Of a stretch of 37,127 nt of DNA, positions 17,701 through 24,788 are shown one piece after another. The notes under the pieces were generated by a model that did no database searches, was not told the origin of the DNA, and saw only the letters and a list, made by a program, of their open reading frames with translations. A program made the translations under genes and the position numbers. Numbering within the stretch: the first letter of the stretch is position 1; the number at the start of each line of letters is the position of its first letter. The DNA is from Propionibacteriaceae bacterium (GTDB lineage Bacteria > Actinomycetota > Actinomycetes > Propionibacteriales > Propionibacteriaceae): the NCBI GenBank assembly GCA_017882685.1, contig JADGPA010000106.1, forward strand, positions 1 to 37,127. The letters are read 5' to 3'.

Positions 17701-18342
17701 CAGGAGAAACGGCTCCGGCAGGCCGAACGAGACCTGGCCGTCCTGGGCAAGGTGAACCCGCTTGCGCTGGAGGAGTTCGACGCGCTCAGCGAGCGGCACA
17801 CCTTCCTCGCCGAGCAGCTGGCCGACCTGCGCAAGACCCGCGACGACCTTAAGGACATCATCGCCGACGTCGACACCCGGGTGCAGGAGGTCTTCGCTGC
17901 GGCCTACGCCGATGTCGAGAAGGCGTTCCAGGAGTCCTTCGCCCGGCTGTTCCCTGGCGGCGAGGGCCGCCTCGTGCTCACCGATCCGGGGGAGTGGCTC
18001 ACTACCGGCGTCGAGGTGGAGGCACGCCCGGCCGGCAAGAAGGTCAAACGGCTATCGCTGCTGTCCGGTGGCGAGCGGTCACTGGTTGCCGTCGCCTTTC
18101 TTGTCGCACTGTTCAAGGCCCGTCCCAGCCCGTTCTACATCCTCGATGAGGTCGAGGCAGCGCTGGACGACACCAACCTGGGTCGGCTGCTGGAGATCTA
18201 CGAAGAACTGCGCGCCAACAGCCAGCTGCTGGTGATCACCCACCAGAAGCGCACCATGGAGATCGCCGACGCCCTTTACGGCGTGACCATGCGCTCCGAC
18301 GGTGTGTCCGCCGTGATCAGCCAGCGCCTGCGCGAGGCCTGA
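14782..18342 (+). CDS. smc: Chromosome segregation protein SMC
   Basis: SMC is the ATPase of the bacterial condensin, which compacts and separates chromosomes. The 1186-residue length is typical. Walker A GPNGSGKSN is at residues 31-39, the signature LSGGERS at 1094-1100 and Walker B FYILDE at 1118-1123. Between them are two long Ala/Glu/Arg-rich coiled coils around a hinge at about residues 505-660. ATG 14782 (MYLKSLTLRGFKSF) is the family-standard start; in-frame sequence upstream belongs to the overlapping gtrA-like gene. scpA and scpB are not in the window. Confidence 0.98.
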   Translation: MYLKSLTLRGFKSFASTTTLVFEPGITCVVGPNGSGKSNVVDALAWVMGEQGAKTLRGGKMEDVIFAGTSGRSPLGRAEVILTIDNSDGALPIDYTEVTISRTMFRSGGSEYAINGTPARLLDVQDLLSDSGIGREMHVIVGQGQLDSILQATPEIRRGFIEEAAGVLKHRKRKEKAERKLDATAANLNRLNDLLGEIRRQLKPLGRQAEVARKAVTIQAELRDAKARLLADELVVASGALESDLAAEAELKQRRLRLEEELTQARQAEQLAEAAARDSLPQLTAAQETWYALAGLAERVASTASIAGERLRNASSVGTEDRPGRDPEAIEREAADVRRAETELQAEVAERTAALAAATDARDAAELAHAEADKQYSAQQRAIADRREGLARLSGEVNTLRSRSEAAGSEIERLTAAKAEAEERAEAARRRFAALETRLSGLGAGESGLDDAYEHAEAEVAAAQATLADLQAAERAAAAERGAAAARAEALALGLERRDGSAALLAAGDRLDGLLGSVAALISVRSGSEVAIAAALGAAADAVAVTGLDAAVNAFGHLKAEDLGRAGLLLGGVAGPDTSGWPLLPAGATYAGELVECAPNLRPAIERLLFKVAVVEDLPHGRELVAKLPDITAVTADGDVLSAWFAAGGSSSKPSLLEVQAALDEANARLGSAQAETERLRFALAEAEQVLAATRERSDAALARLHESDAAHAALAEEAGELNQTVRSAQAEAGRLATAAQTAAASRDQALASLGELEARLELASAQTEVSEADPTERDHSGDLARAARSAEMDARLALRTVEERARALAGRAESLTRAAEAERAARAKAAARREQLRREAEVAAAVQVAAGWLADRVAASRALAEEERTKAQLLRNEAEAELTAVRQRGRELARAFEGLVDTVHKDELARAQQQMKIDALAEKALTELGLDTDSLAAEYGPQCLVPVLLTPDGRPVTDDDPTPDPVPYVRAEQEKRLRQAERDLAVLGKVNPLALEEFDALSERHTFLAEQLADLRKTRDDLKDIIADVDTRVQEVFAAAYADVEKAFQESFARLFPGGEGRLVLTDPGEWLTTGVEVEARPAGKKVKRLSLLSGGERSLVAVAFLVALFKARPSPFYILDEVEAALDDTNLGRLLEIYEELRANSQLLVITHQKRTMEIADALYGVTMRSDGVSAVISQRLREA

Positions 18343-18377
18343 GGAGTCGACCGTCCATAGGCCTGTGGCTCGTACGG

Positions 18378-18405
18378 CATAATGGAGTGCGACCTTGGCG
18401 GAAGG
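18378..18405 (+). promoter_or_regulatory. Promoter and ribosome site of the small membrane protein gene
   Basis: CATAAT at 18378-18383 is a good -10 box, predicting a start near 18390. GGAAGG ends at 18405, eight bases before GTG 18414. No clear -35 is seen. Confidence 0.45.
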
Positions 18406-18413
18406 CTTGAGCG

Positions 18414-18659
18414 GTGACGTACTGGATCATCACGATTGCGATCGTTGCGATTGCGCTCTGCGTGATCGCCATCGTCGCCGTCGGCATGAAGGGAAGCCTG
18501 TCAGACAAGGCTCCCGATTTTGCCAACATGATGGCCAACACCGCCCGCCACCTCAACGGTGACGCCGACCCGCCGCAGGGCCTGGTCGACTTCTTTGAGG
18601 AGATCCCGGACATCCGGCCGAAGTCCGCCGACTCGGCCGCGGACGCGCCCAAGCGCTGA
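18414..18659 (+). CDS. Small one-pass membrane protein of unknown function
   Basis: The 81-residue protein has one N-terminal membrane helix (about residues 3-24, YWIITIAIVAIALCVIAIVAVG) and a soluble tail with FANMMANTARHLNGDADPPQGLVDFFEEIPDI. The start GTG has a good ribosome site, and codon use matches the neighbours, so the gene looks real. It lies between smc and ftsY. No family is recognised. Confidence 0.75.
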   Translation: MTYWIITIAIVAIALCVIAIVAVGMKGSLSDKAPDFANMMANTARHLNGDADPPQGLVDFFEEIPDIRPKSADSAADAPKR

Positions 18660-18690
18660 GCCCGGCTCGCCCACCAGTACCGGCGTTGCC

Positions 18691-18702
18691 TAAAGTGACC
18701 GC
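18691..18702 (+). promoter_or_regulatory. Leaderless promoter of ftsY
   Basis: TAAAGT at 18691-18696 is followed by six bases and GTG 18703. No ribosome site is seen. Confidence 0.5.
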
Positions 18703-19839
18703 GTGGACATCTTCTGGATCATCATGGCCGCTGTCGGGCTCGTACTGGTGGTGGCCGCCGTCACCATCGTCGTCGGACGCCGTCGCGCGCTGCCCCCGGC
18801 CCCGCCCGCAGCCGAATTGCTGGCCGAGCCGTCGACGGAGGTCAGCGAGCCGGTCGTGGAGTCGGTGCCCGAGGCGTCAGCTGAGCCGGCAGTCGTCCCG
18901 CTGGAGTCGCCGGAAGCGCCCGCCTCACGGCTGAGCCGCCTGCGCCGCCGCCTTTCTGCGAGCAACAACCCGTTCGCCCGTGGCCTGCTGGGCCTGCTGG
19001 CCGCCGACCGGCTGGACGCCGAAGCGTGGGAGGACCTGGAGGCGACCCTGATCACCTCCGACCTGGGCGTCGGGCCCACCGATGAGCTGATCACCGCGCT
19101 GCGTCGCGAGACAGCCATCGACGGCGTCGGCGACCCTGCCAAGGCCCGCGACGTGCTACGCAACGAACTGCTGAAACTGATCGGCACCGATTCCGACCGC
19201 TCGCTGCGGGTCACCGGCGCCGACGGGAAGCCTGGCGTCGTCCTCGTCGTCGGTGTGAACGGCACCGGCAAGACCACCACCATCGGCAAGCTGTCCCGGG
19301 TGCTCGTGGCCGACGGCCACACCGTGCTGTTGGCGGCAGCCGACACCTTCCGGGCCGCCGCGGCCGACCAGCTCCAGACCTGGGGTTCGCGCGTCGGCGT
19401 CCGCGTCATCCGCGGGCCCGAGGGTGGCGACCCGGCCTCTGTCGCCCACGACGCCGTCGCTGCCGGCATCGCGGAAGGCGTCGACGTCGTTGTTGTCGAC
19501 ACCGCCGGCCGGCTGCACACAAAGACCGGCCTGATGGACGAGCTGGGCAAGATCAAGCGGGTCATCGACCGTCTCGCCCCGGTCACGGAGGTGCTGCTGG
19601 TGATCGACGCGACCACCGGCCAGAACGGGCTGGCCCAGGCGCGGGTGTTCGCCGAGGTCGTCGACGTCACCGGCATCGTGTTGTCAAAGCTGGACGGCTC
19701 GGCCAAGGGCGGCATCGTCGTGCCCGTTCAGCGCGAACTCGGCGTCCCGGTGAAGCTGATCGGGCTCGGCGAGGGCGCGGACGACCTGGCACCCTTCGAT
19801 GCGGAGGGCTTCGTCGACGCCCTCCTCGGCGAGTCCTGA
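18703..19839 (+). CDS. ftsY: Signal recognition particle receptor FtsY
   Basis: FtsY is the membrane receptor for SRP-ribosome complexes. The 378-residue protein has an N-terminal membrane helix (about 4-24), an acidic Pro/Glu/Val linker (about 28-75) and the NG GTPase domain. Its G motifs are GVNGTGKT (184-191), AADTFRAAAADQL, DTAGRLHTKTGLMDEL and SKLDGSAKGG. A true membrane anchor plus acidic linker is the usual actinobacterial form. The stop overlaps the next ATG by one base. Confidence 0.97.
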   Translation: MDIFWIIMAAVGLVLVVAAVTIVVGRRRALPPAPPAAELLAEPSTEVSEPVVESVPEASAEPAVVPLESPEAPASRLSRLRRRLSASNNPFARGLLGLLAADRLDAEAWEDLEATLITSDLGVGPTDELITALRRETAIDGVGDPAKARDVLRNELLKLIGTDSDRSLRVTGADGKPGVVLVVGVNGTGKTTTIGKLSRVLVADGHTVLLAAADTFRAAAADQLQTWGSRVGVRVIRGPEGGDPASVAHDAVAAGIAEGVDVVVVDTAGRLHTKTGLMDELGKIKRVIDRLAPVTEVLLVIDATTGQNGLAQARVFAEVVDVTGIVLSKLDGSAKGGIVVPVQRELGVPVKLIGLGEGADDLAPFDAEGFVDALLGES

Positions 19840-20327
19840 TGCGCATCCGTCCGGCCCATCCGGCCGACCTGCCGGCGCTGCTGGAGATCTACAACGACGC
19901 GGTCGTGCACACCACGGCCAGCTGGGACCTGCTGCCGTGGACGCCGGTCGAGCACGCCGAGTGGTACGCCACCAAGGCAGAGCACCGGCACCCGATCCTG
20001 GTCGCGGAGGCCGAAGGGGAGATCCTCGGCTACGCCGGTTACGGGCCGTTCCGGGCGAAGGCGGGCTACGCCGCCACGATGGAGCACAGCGTGTACGTGC
20101 GCCCGTCGAGCCAGGGCAAGGGAGTCGGGCGCAGCCTGCTGGTTGCGATCATCGAGGCTGCCCGGGCCAACGGGGTCCACGCCCTGATCGGTGGTCTCAG
20201 CGCAGACAACGACGTCTCGATGGCCCTGCACAGCTCCCTCGGCTTCGTCGAGGTCGGGCGGCTGCCGGAGGTCGGGCGGAAGTTCGACCGCTGGCTCGAT
20301 CTCGTGCTGCTCCAACTCATCCTCTGA
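19839..20327 (+). CDS. GNAT acetyltransferase, phosphinothricin N-acetyltransferase (Pat/MnaT) type
   Basis: The 162-residue protein matches the Pat/YncA/MnaT branch of GNAT enzymes, which acetylate small amino compounds such as methionine sulfone or phosphinothricin. It opens MRIRPAHPADLPALLEIYNDAVVHTTASWD. The acetyl-CoA loop is EHSVYVRPSSQGKGVGRSLL, and HSSLGFVEVGRLPEVGRKFDRWLDLVLLQ is the typical end. The ATG shares its A with the ftsY stop. The real substrate cannot be told from sequence. Confidence 0.88.
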   Translation: MRIRPAHPADLPALLEIYNDAVVHTTASWDLLPWTPVEHAEWYATKAEHRHPILVAEAEGEILGYAGYGPFRAKAGYAATMEHSVYVRPSSQGKGVGRSLLVAIIEAARANGVHALIGGLSADNDVSMALHSSLGFVEVGRLPEVGRKFDRWLDLVLLQLIL

Positions 20328-20352
20328 CCTCGAACTGCGACAGGAGATCGAA

Positions 20353-21933
20353 GTGGCAACTGCGAACGTCATCGTCGACCGAAGCCAGGGCGTTGCGCCG
20401 GTGCAGCGCCGCGTGTTCGGCTCCTTCGTCGAGCACCTGGGACGCTGCGTGTACACCGGCATCTACGAGCCCGGCCACCCGACGGTGGACGAGCACGGGT
20501 TCCGTGGCGACGTCCTCGCCCTTGTCCGCGAGCTGGGCGTCAGCACGATCCGTTACCCGGGCGGGAACTTCGTCTCCGGTTACCGCTGGGAGGACGGCGT
20601 CGGCCCCTTGGCCCAGCGTCCGCGCCGGCTCGACCTGGCCTGGCACAGCCTCGAGACCAACGAGGTGGGGCTCGACGAGTTCGCCGGCTGGTGCAGGCTC
20701 GCCGGTTGCGAACCGATGCTGGCGGTCAACCTCGGCACCCGCGGCGTCCAGGAGGCCCTGGACGTGCTGGAGTACGCCAACCATCCCGGCGGGACGGCAC
20801 TGTCCGACCAGCGGGTGGCGAACGGGTCGACCGAGCCGCACGACATCCGGATGTGGTGCCTCGGCAACGAGATGGACGGTCCGTGGCAGGTGGGGCACCT
20901 CTCGGCGGGGGAGTACGGCGCGCTGGCGGCCAAGACCGCGGCGGCCATGAAGATGGTCGACCCCACACTGGAGCTCGTGGCCTGCGGTTCATCCGGGTCG
21001 CAGATGCCGACCTTCGGCGAATGGGAACGGGTGGTGCTCGAGGCCGCCTACGACCACGTCGACTACATCTCCGCTCACGCCTACTACCAGGAACACGACG
21101 GCGACCTGGACAGCTTCCTGGCTTCCAGCCTCGACATGGAGTACTTCATCGAGACCGTCGTCGCCACTGCCGACCACGTGCGGTACAAGCTGCGCAAGGA
21201 GCGCGCCATCGCGATCTCCTTCGACGAGTGGAACGTCTGGTACCAGAGCAGGTTCGAGAAGTCCGGCACAATCGCCGAGGGCTGGCCGGTGGCCCCGCGA
21301 CTGCTGGAAGACGTCTACTCCGTGGCCGACGCCGTTGTGGTCGGCAGCCTGCTCATCACGCTGCTGAAGCACAGCGACCGGGTGCGCAGCGCTTCCCTTG
21401 CCCAGCTGGTGAACGTGATCGGCCCGATCATGACCGAGCCCGGTGGGCCGGCGTGGCGCCAGACCACGTTCTTCCCCTTCGCCACGACTGCCCGTCTCGC
21501 CGTGGGTCAGGTGCTCAAGCCGCGCGTGGAGACCGGCACCTACGCCACCGCCCGTCACGGGGACGCGCCAATGGTGGACGCCGTCGCCACCCACGATGCC
21601 GCTACCGGATCTGCTGCGGTCTTCCTCGTCAACCGTTCGCGCGAGGCCGCAGGAGTCCGCATCGACGTCAGCGACCTCGGAGTCGGGGGAGTGAGCGAGG
21701 CCTTGACCCTTGCCGACGCCGATCCGTACGCCACCAACACCCGTGAGCAGCCCGACCGCGTCCAGTTGCGGGCCACGACAGCCGTCCTCACCGACGGCCT
21801 TGTGAGCGTCGAACTGCCGCCGGTCTCCTGGACGGCCCTCGCCCTCGCCCCTAGTGCCGAGTTGTCGCCAATCTCAGCCGCCCATAGCCGGGTGAGATTG
21901 GCGACAACTCGGTGGTGGGGCAGCCGTGGGTAG
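20353..21933 (+). CDS. GH51 alpha-L-arabinofuranosidase
   Basis: GH51 enzymes release L-arabinofuranose from arabino-oligosaccharides, usually in the cytoplasm. The 526-residue protein has no signal peptide. It opens with FGSFVEHLGRCVYTGIYEPGH and IRYPGGNFVSGYRWEDGVGP. The acid/base Glu is E173 (LGNEMDGPWQ) and the nucleophile is E292 (ISFDEWNVWY). GTG 20353 is chosen because AGGAG lies six bases upstream at 20342-20346. The natural end would be near SWTALALA; the last 27 or so residues are encoded by a palindromic repeat and are probably not original. There is no sugar transporter or regulator nearby, so it stands alone between ftsY and ffh. Confidence 0.93.
   Translation: MATANVIVDRSQGVAPVQRRVFGSFVEHLGRCVYTGIYEPGHPTVDEHGFRGDVLALVRELGVSTIRYPGGNFVSGYRWEDGVGPLAQRPRRLDLAWHSLETNEVGLDEFAGWCRLAGCEPMLAVNLGTRGVQEALDVLEYANHPGGTALSDQRVANGSTEPHDIRMWCLGNEMDGPWQVGHLSAGEYGALAAKTAAAMKMVDPTLELVACGSSGSQMPTFGEWERVVLEAAYDHVDYISAHAYYQEHDGDLDSFLASSLDMEYFIETVVATADHVRYKLRKERAIAISFDEWNVWYQSRFEKSGTIAEGWPVAPRLLEDVYSVADAVVVGSLLITLLKHSDRVRSASLAQLVNVIGPIMTEPGGPAWRQTTFFPFATTARLAVGQVLKPRVETGTYATARHGDAPMVDAVATHDAATGSAAVFLVNRSREAAGVRIDVSDLGVGGVSEALTLADADPYATNTREQPDRVQLRATTAVLTDGLVSVELPPVSWTALALAPSAELSPISAAHSRVRLATTRWWGSRG
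21855..21914. repeat. Long hairpin element, copy A
   Basis: A perfect 20-bp stem, CCGAGTTGTCGCCAATCTCA (21857-21876) with its complement at 21893-21912, plus two wobble pairs outside, closes a 16-base loop with core CCATAGC. It shares this loop core and arm pattern (TTGTC, CTCA) with copy B at 24715-24782. It lies inside the 3' end of the arabinofuranosidase frame and before ffh. There is no T-run. Confidence 0.85.
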
Positions 21934-21958
21934 GATGGCGCGCGTTCCCGAGCGTGAG
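21931..21958 (+). promoter_or_regulatory. Promoter and ribosome site of ffh
   Basis: TAGGAT at 21931-21936 overlaps the arabinofuranosidase stop and predicts a start near 21943. GAGG at 21955-21958 lies eight bases before TTG 21967. The place for a -35 falls in the 3' arm of hairpin copy A. Confidence 0.4.
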
Positions 21959-21966
21959 GTATCCCG

Positions 21967-23529
21967 TTGTTCGACACCCTGTCCGATCGCCTGTCCGGCG
22001 CATTCCGCACCCTGCGCGGCAAGACCCGGCTGACCGACGCCGACATCGACGCCACCGCGCGCGAGATCCGGCTGGCCCTGCTCGAGGCCGACGTCAACCT
22101 GGCCGTCGTCAAGGACTTCATCGCAGCGGTGAAGGAGCGCGCCCACGGCGCGGAACTCGCCGGCGCGCTCAATCCCGGCCAGCAGATCGTCAAGATCGTC
22201 AACGATGAACTGGTCACGATCCTCGGTGGGCAGGCGCGGCCGCTGCGCTTCGCCAAGCGCCCGCCGACCGTGATCATGCTGGCCGGCCTCCAGGGCTCAG
22301 GCAAGACGACGCTGGCCGGCAAGCTCGGCAAGTGGCTGAAGGACCAGGGCCACTCGCCGCTGCTGGTCGCCGCCGACCTGCAGCGCCCCAATGCCGTCAC
22401 CCAGCTGCAGGTTGTGGGTGAGCGCGCCGGCGTCCACGTGTTCGCCCCTGAGCCGGGCAACGGCACCGGCGACCCGGTGCAGGTGGCCCGCCAGTCGATC
22501 CTGCACGCGATGAGCAAGCTCTATGACGTGGTGATCGTCGACACCGCCGGCCGCCTCGGCGTGGACGCAGAGCTCATGCAACAGGCCGCGGACATCCGCG
22601 ACGCGGTGAAGCCAACGGAGATCCTGTTCGTCGTCGACGCGATGATCGGCCAGGACGCGGTCAATACGGCCCGAGCGTTCGCCGACGGCGTCGGTTTCGA
22701 CGGCGTGGTGCTGTCCAAGCTGGACGGCGATGCCCGCGGCGGCGCTGCACTCTCCATCGCCCGGGTCACTGGCAAGCCGATCATGTTCGCCTCCAACGGC
22801 GAGGGCTTGGGCGACTTCGACGCGTTCTACCCCGACCGGATGGCCAGCCGCATCCTCGGCATGGGCGACATCCTCACCCTGATCGAGCAGGCGGAGAAGA
22901 CCTTCGACGCCGAGGAGTCCGCGAAGGCCACCCAGAAGCTGCTGTCCGGCAAGGGTGGCGAGTTCGGCCTTGACGACTTCCTGCAGCAGATGCAGGCCGT
23001 GCGCCGCATGGGCCCGCTGTCGAAGATCCTGGGAATGATGCCCGGCATGGGCCAGATGAAGGACCAGATCGCCGGCATCGATGAGCGCGAGATCGACCGC
23101 ATCGAGGCGATCATCTACTCGATGACCCCCGCCGAGCGCACCAACCCGAAGATGCTGGACGGCTCCCGCCGCGCCCGGATCGCGAAGGGTTCGGGAACGC
23201 AGGTTTCCGACGTGAACTCCCTGGTGAACCGCTTCTTCGAGGCCCGCAAGATGATGCAGAGCCTCGCCGGTGGCGGCATGCCGGGCATGCCGGGCGTGCG
23301 CCGTCCCGCTGTGAAGCAGGCGCCCAAGAAGAAGGGCAACAAGGTCTCGGGCAACCCGGCCAAGCGCACCGGCGCGCCGGCGGCAAAGGCTGTCGAGCCG
23401 GCCGCCCCCGCGTCCGCTTCCGGACGTCCGCAGCCGAGCGAGGCCGACCTGGCCAAGGCGGTCGGGGACTTCCAGCTGCCCGCGGAGTTGCAGCAGTTGT
23501 TCAACCCGAAGTCCAACGGTCCGCGCTGA
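21967..23529 (+). CDS. ffh: Signal recognition particle protein Ffh
   Basis: Ffh binds signal peptides and 4.5S RNA and pairs with FtsY. The 520-residue protein has an N domain (FDTLSDRLSGAFRTLRGKTRL), then G motifs GSGKTT (110-115), ADLQRPNAVTQL, DTAGRLGVDAELM and SKLDGDARGG. The Met-rich M domain has LQQMQAVRRMGPLSKILGMMPGMG and SRRARIAKGSGTQVSDVNSLVNRFFEARKMM. The Lys/Pro/Ala tail after about residue 435 is variable in this family. The start is TTG 21967, fixed by the N domain. FtsY is 2.1 kb upstream. Confidence 0.98.
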   Translation: MFDTLSDRLSGAFRTLRGKTRLTDADIDATAREIRLALLEADVNLAVVKDFIAAVKERAHGAELAGALNPGQQIVKIVNDELVTILGGQARPLRFAKRPPTVIMLAGLQGSGKTTLAGKLGKWLKDQGHSPLLVAADLQRPNAVTQLQVVGERAGVHVFAPEPGNGTGDPVQVARQSILHAMSKLYDVVIVDTAGRLGVDAELMQQAADIRDAVKPTEILFVVDAMIGQDAVNTARAFADGVGFDGVVLSKLDGDARGGAALSIARVTGKPIMFASNGEGLGDFDAFYPDRMASRILGMGDILTLIEQAEKTFDAEESAKATQKLLSGKGGEFGLDDFLQQMQAVRRMGPLSKILGMMPGMGQMKDQIAGIDEREIDRIEAIIYSMTPAERTNPKMLDGSRRARIAKGSGTQVSDVNSLVNRFFEARKMMQSLAGGGMPGMPGVRRPAVKQAPKKKGNKVSGNPAKRTGAPAAKAVEPAAPASASGRPQPSEADLAKAVGDFQLPAELQQLFNPKSNGPR

Positions 23530-23535
23530 GGCGCC

Positions 23536-23554
23536 GGTCTCGACAGGCTCGACC
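23536..23554. repeat. Dispersed intergenic repeat, copy 2
   Basis: GGTCTCGACAGGCTCGACC is the inverted partner of bases 948-966, with one mismatch in 19. It fills most of the 29-base gap between ffh and the amidohydrolase start. Confidence 0.55.
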
Positions 23555-23558
23555 AACG

Positions 23559-24725
23559 ATGACCGAACATGCGCCGCCCGGGCTGGGTGAGGCGTCCTTC
23601 TTCGCGCACGGCCATGGCACGACAGCGCCCGCCGGCGACCCCGAGCGCCAGCGGCTGCACCTGAACGGGGTGCTGCTGCCTGGGGGCGAGGTCACGGACC
23701 TGTGGGTGGTGGACGGAGTGGTGCGCACCGAACCGGTCGCCGAAGCTGTGACGGTCTGCACGGGTGCCTGGATCATGCCGGGCCTCGTCGACGCCCACTG
23801 CCACGTCGGACTCGGGCTGCACGGCGCTGTGCCAACGGACGTGGCCGAGTCGCAGGCGCTGGCCGACCGGGGCGCCGGCACCCTGCTGATCCGGGACGCC
23901 GGCTCGCCGGTCGACACGCACTGGATCGACGAGCGGGCCGACCTGCCACGCATCATCCGGGCCGGACGCCACGTCGCCCGGCCGTTCCGCTACATCCGCA
24001 ACTACGCAGAAGAGGTCGAGCCCGAGGCCCTTGTGGACGAGGTCGCCCGCCAGGCCGTGCGTGGTGACGGTTGGGTGAAGCTGGTCGGCGACTGGATCGA
24101 CAGGGACGCCGGCGACCTCGCCCCGCTATGGCCGGCAGACGTGGCTGCAGCAGCCATCGCACGTGCCCACGAGCTCGGGGCCCGGGTCACCGCGCACTGC
24201 TTCGGCGAGGAGTCGGTGCACGAACTCGTGCGGGCCGGCATCGACGGCATCGAGCACGGCACCGGCCTGGACGCCGCGACGATCGCACTGATGGCAGAGC
24301 GCGGCGTCGCCCTCGTCCCGACCCTGATCAACCTTGAGAACTTCCCCGGCTTCGCCGACGCAGGGGAGGCCAGGTTCCCCGCCTACGCCCGGCACATGCG
24401 CGGCCTGCACGCCCGGCGCTTCACCACCATCACCGCAGCCATCGAGGCCGGGGTGCCGGTGTACGCGGGCACTGACGCCGGCGGCACCATCAGCCACGGT
24501 CTGGTCGGCATAGAGATCGGGCTGCTGGCGAGGCTCGGTGGTGCGGACTTCGCGCTCGGTGCTGCGTCCTGGCGTGCCCGCGAATGGCTGGGCACGCCGC
24601 CCGTCGCGGACGGCGCATGGGCCGACCTGGTCGTCTACGACGGCGACCCGCGACTCGACCCGGGCGTCACCCGCACCCCGCGCCTGGTGATCCTGCGCGG
24701 CCGCGTCGTCACCTCCCACCCCTGA
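23559..24725 (+). CDS. Metal-dependent amidohydrolase (imidazolonepropionase/prolidase-like)
   Basis: The 388-residue protein has all amidohydrolase metal motifs: DAHCHVG (His80, His82), a Lys in WVKLVGDW, His in VTAHCFGEES, His in IDGIEHGTGLD and Asp in YAGTDAGGT. The N- and C-terminal parts form the small composite beta domain (LHLNGVLLPGGEVTDLWVVDG, and WADLVVYDGDPRLDPG). The substrate is unknown. ATG 23559 has no clear ribosome site, so the exact start is open; the first 30 residues are not conserved-looking. The stop lies inside the arm of hairpin copy B. Confidence 0.88.
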   Translation: MTEHAPPGLGEASFFAHGHGTTAPAGDPERQRLHLNGVLLPGGEVTDLWVVDGVVRTEPVAEAVTVCTGAWIMPGLVDAHCHVGLGLHGAVPTDVAESQALADRGAGTLLIRDAGSPVDTHWIDERADLPRIIRAGRHVARPFRYIRNYAEEVEPEALVDEVARQAVRGDGWVKLVGDWIDRDAGDLAPLWPADVAAAAIARAHELGARVTAHCFGEESVHELVRAGIDGIEHGTGLDAATIALMAERGVALVPTLINLENFPGFADAGEARFPAYARHMRGLHARRFTTITAAIEAGVPVYAGTDAGGTISHGLVGIEIGLLARLGGADFALGAASWRAREWLGTPPVADGAWADLVVYDGDPRLDPGVTRTPRLVILRGRVVTSHP

Positions 24726-24782
24726 CTTGTCAGAACCTCACGCCGCCATAGCGACGTGAGGTTCTGACAAGTCAGGGGTGGG
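24715..24782. repeat. Long hairpin element, copy B, between convergent genes
   Basis: A perfect 28-bp stem (24715-24742 with 24755-24782) closes a 12-base loop, CCGCCATAGCGA. The left arm includes the amidohydrolase stop TGA (24723-24725) and the right arm ends seven bases before the protease stop on the other strand. It could stop transcription from both sides, though no T-run is present. The loop core and arm pattern match copy A. Confidence 0.9.
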
Positions 24783-24788
24783 GTGGGG

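Noticed and set aside
23271-23310. Short GGCATGCCGGGC direct repeats at the end of ffh.
   Set aside because: They encode the GMPGMPG stretch that is normal in Ffh M-domain tails.
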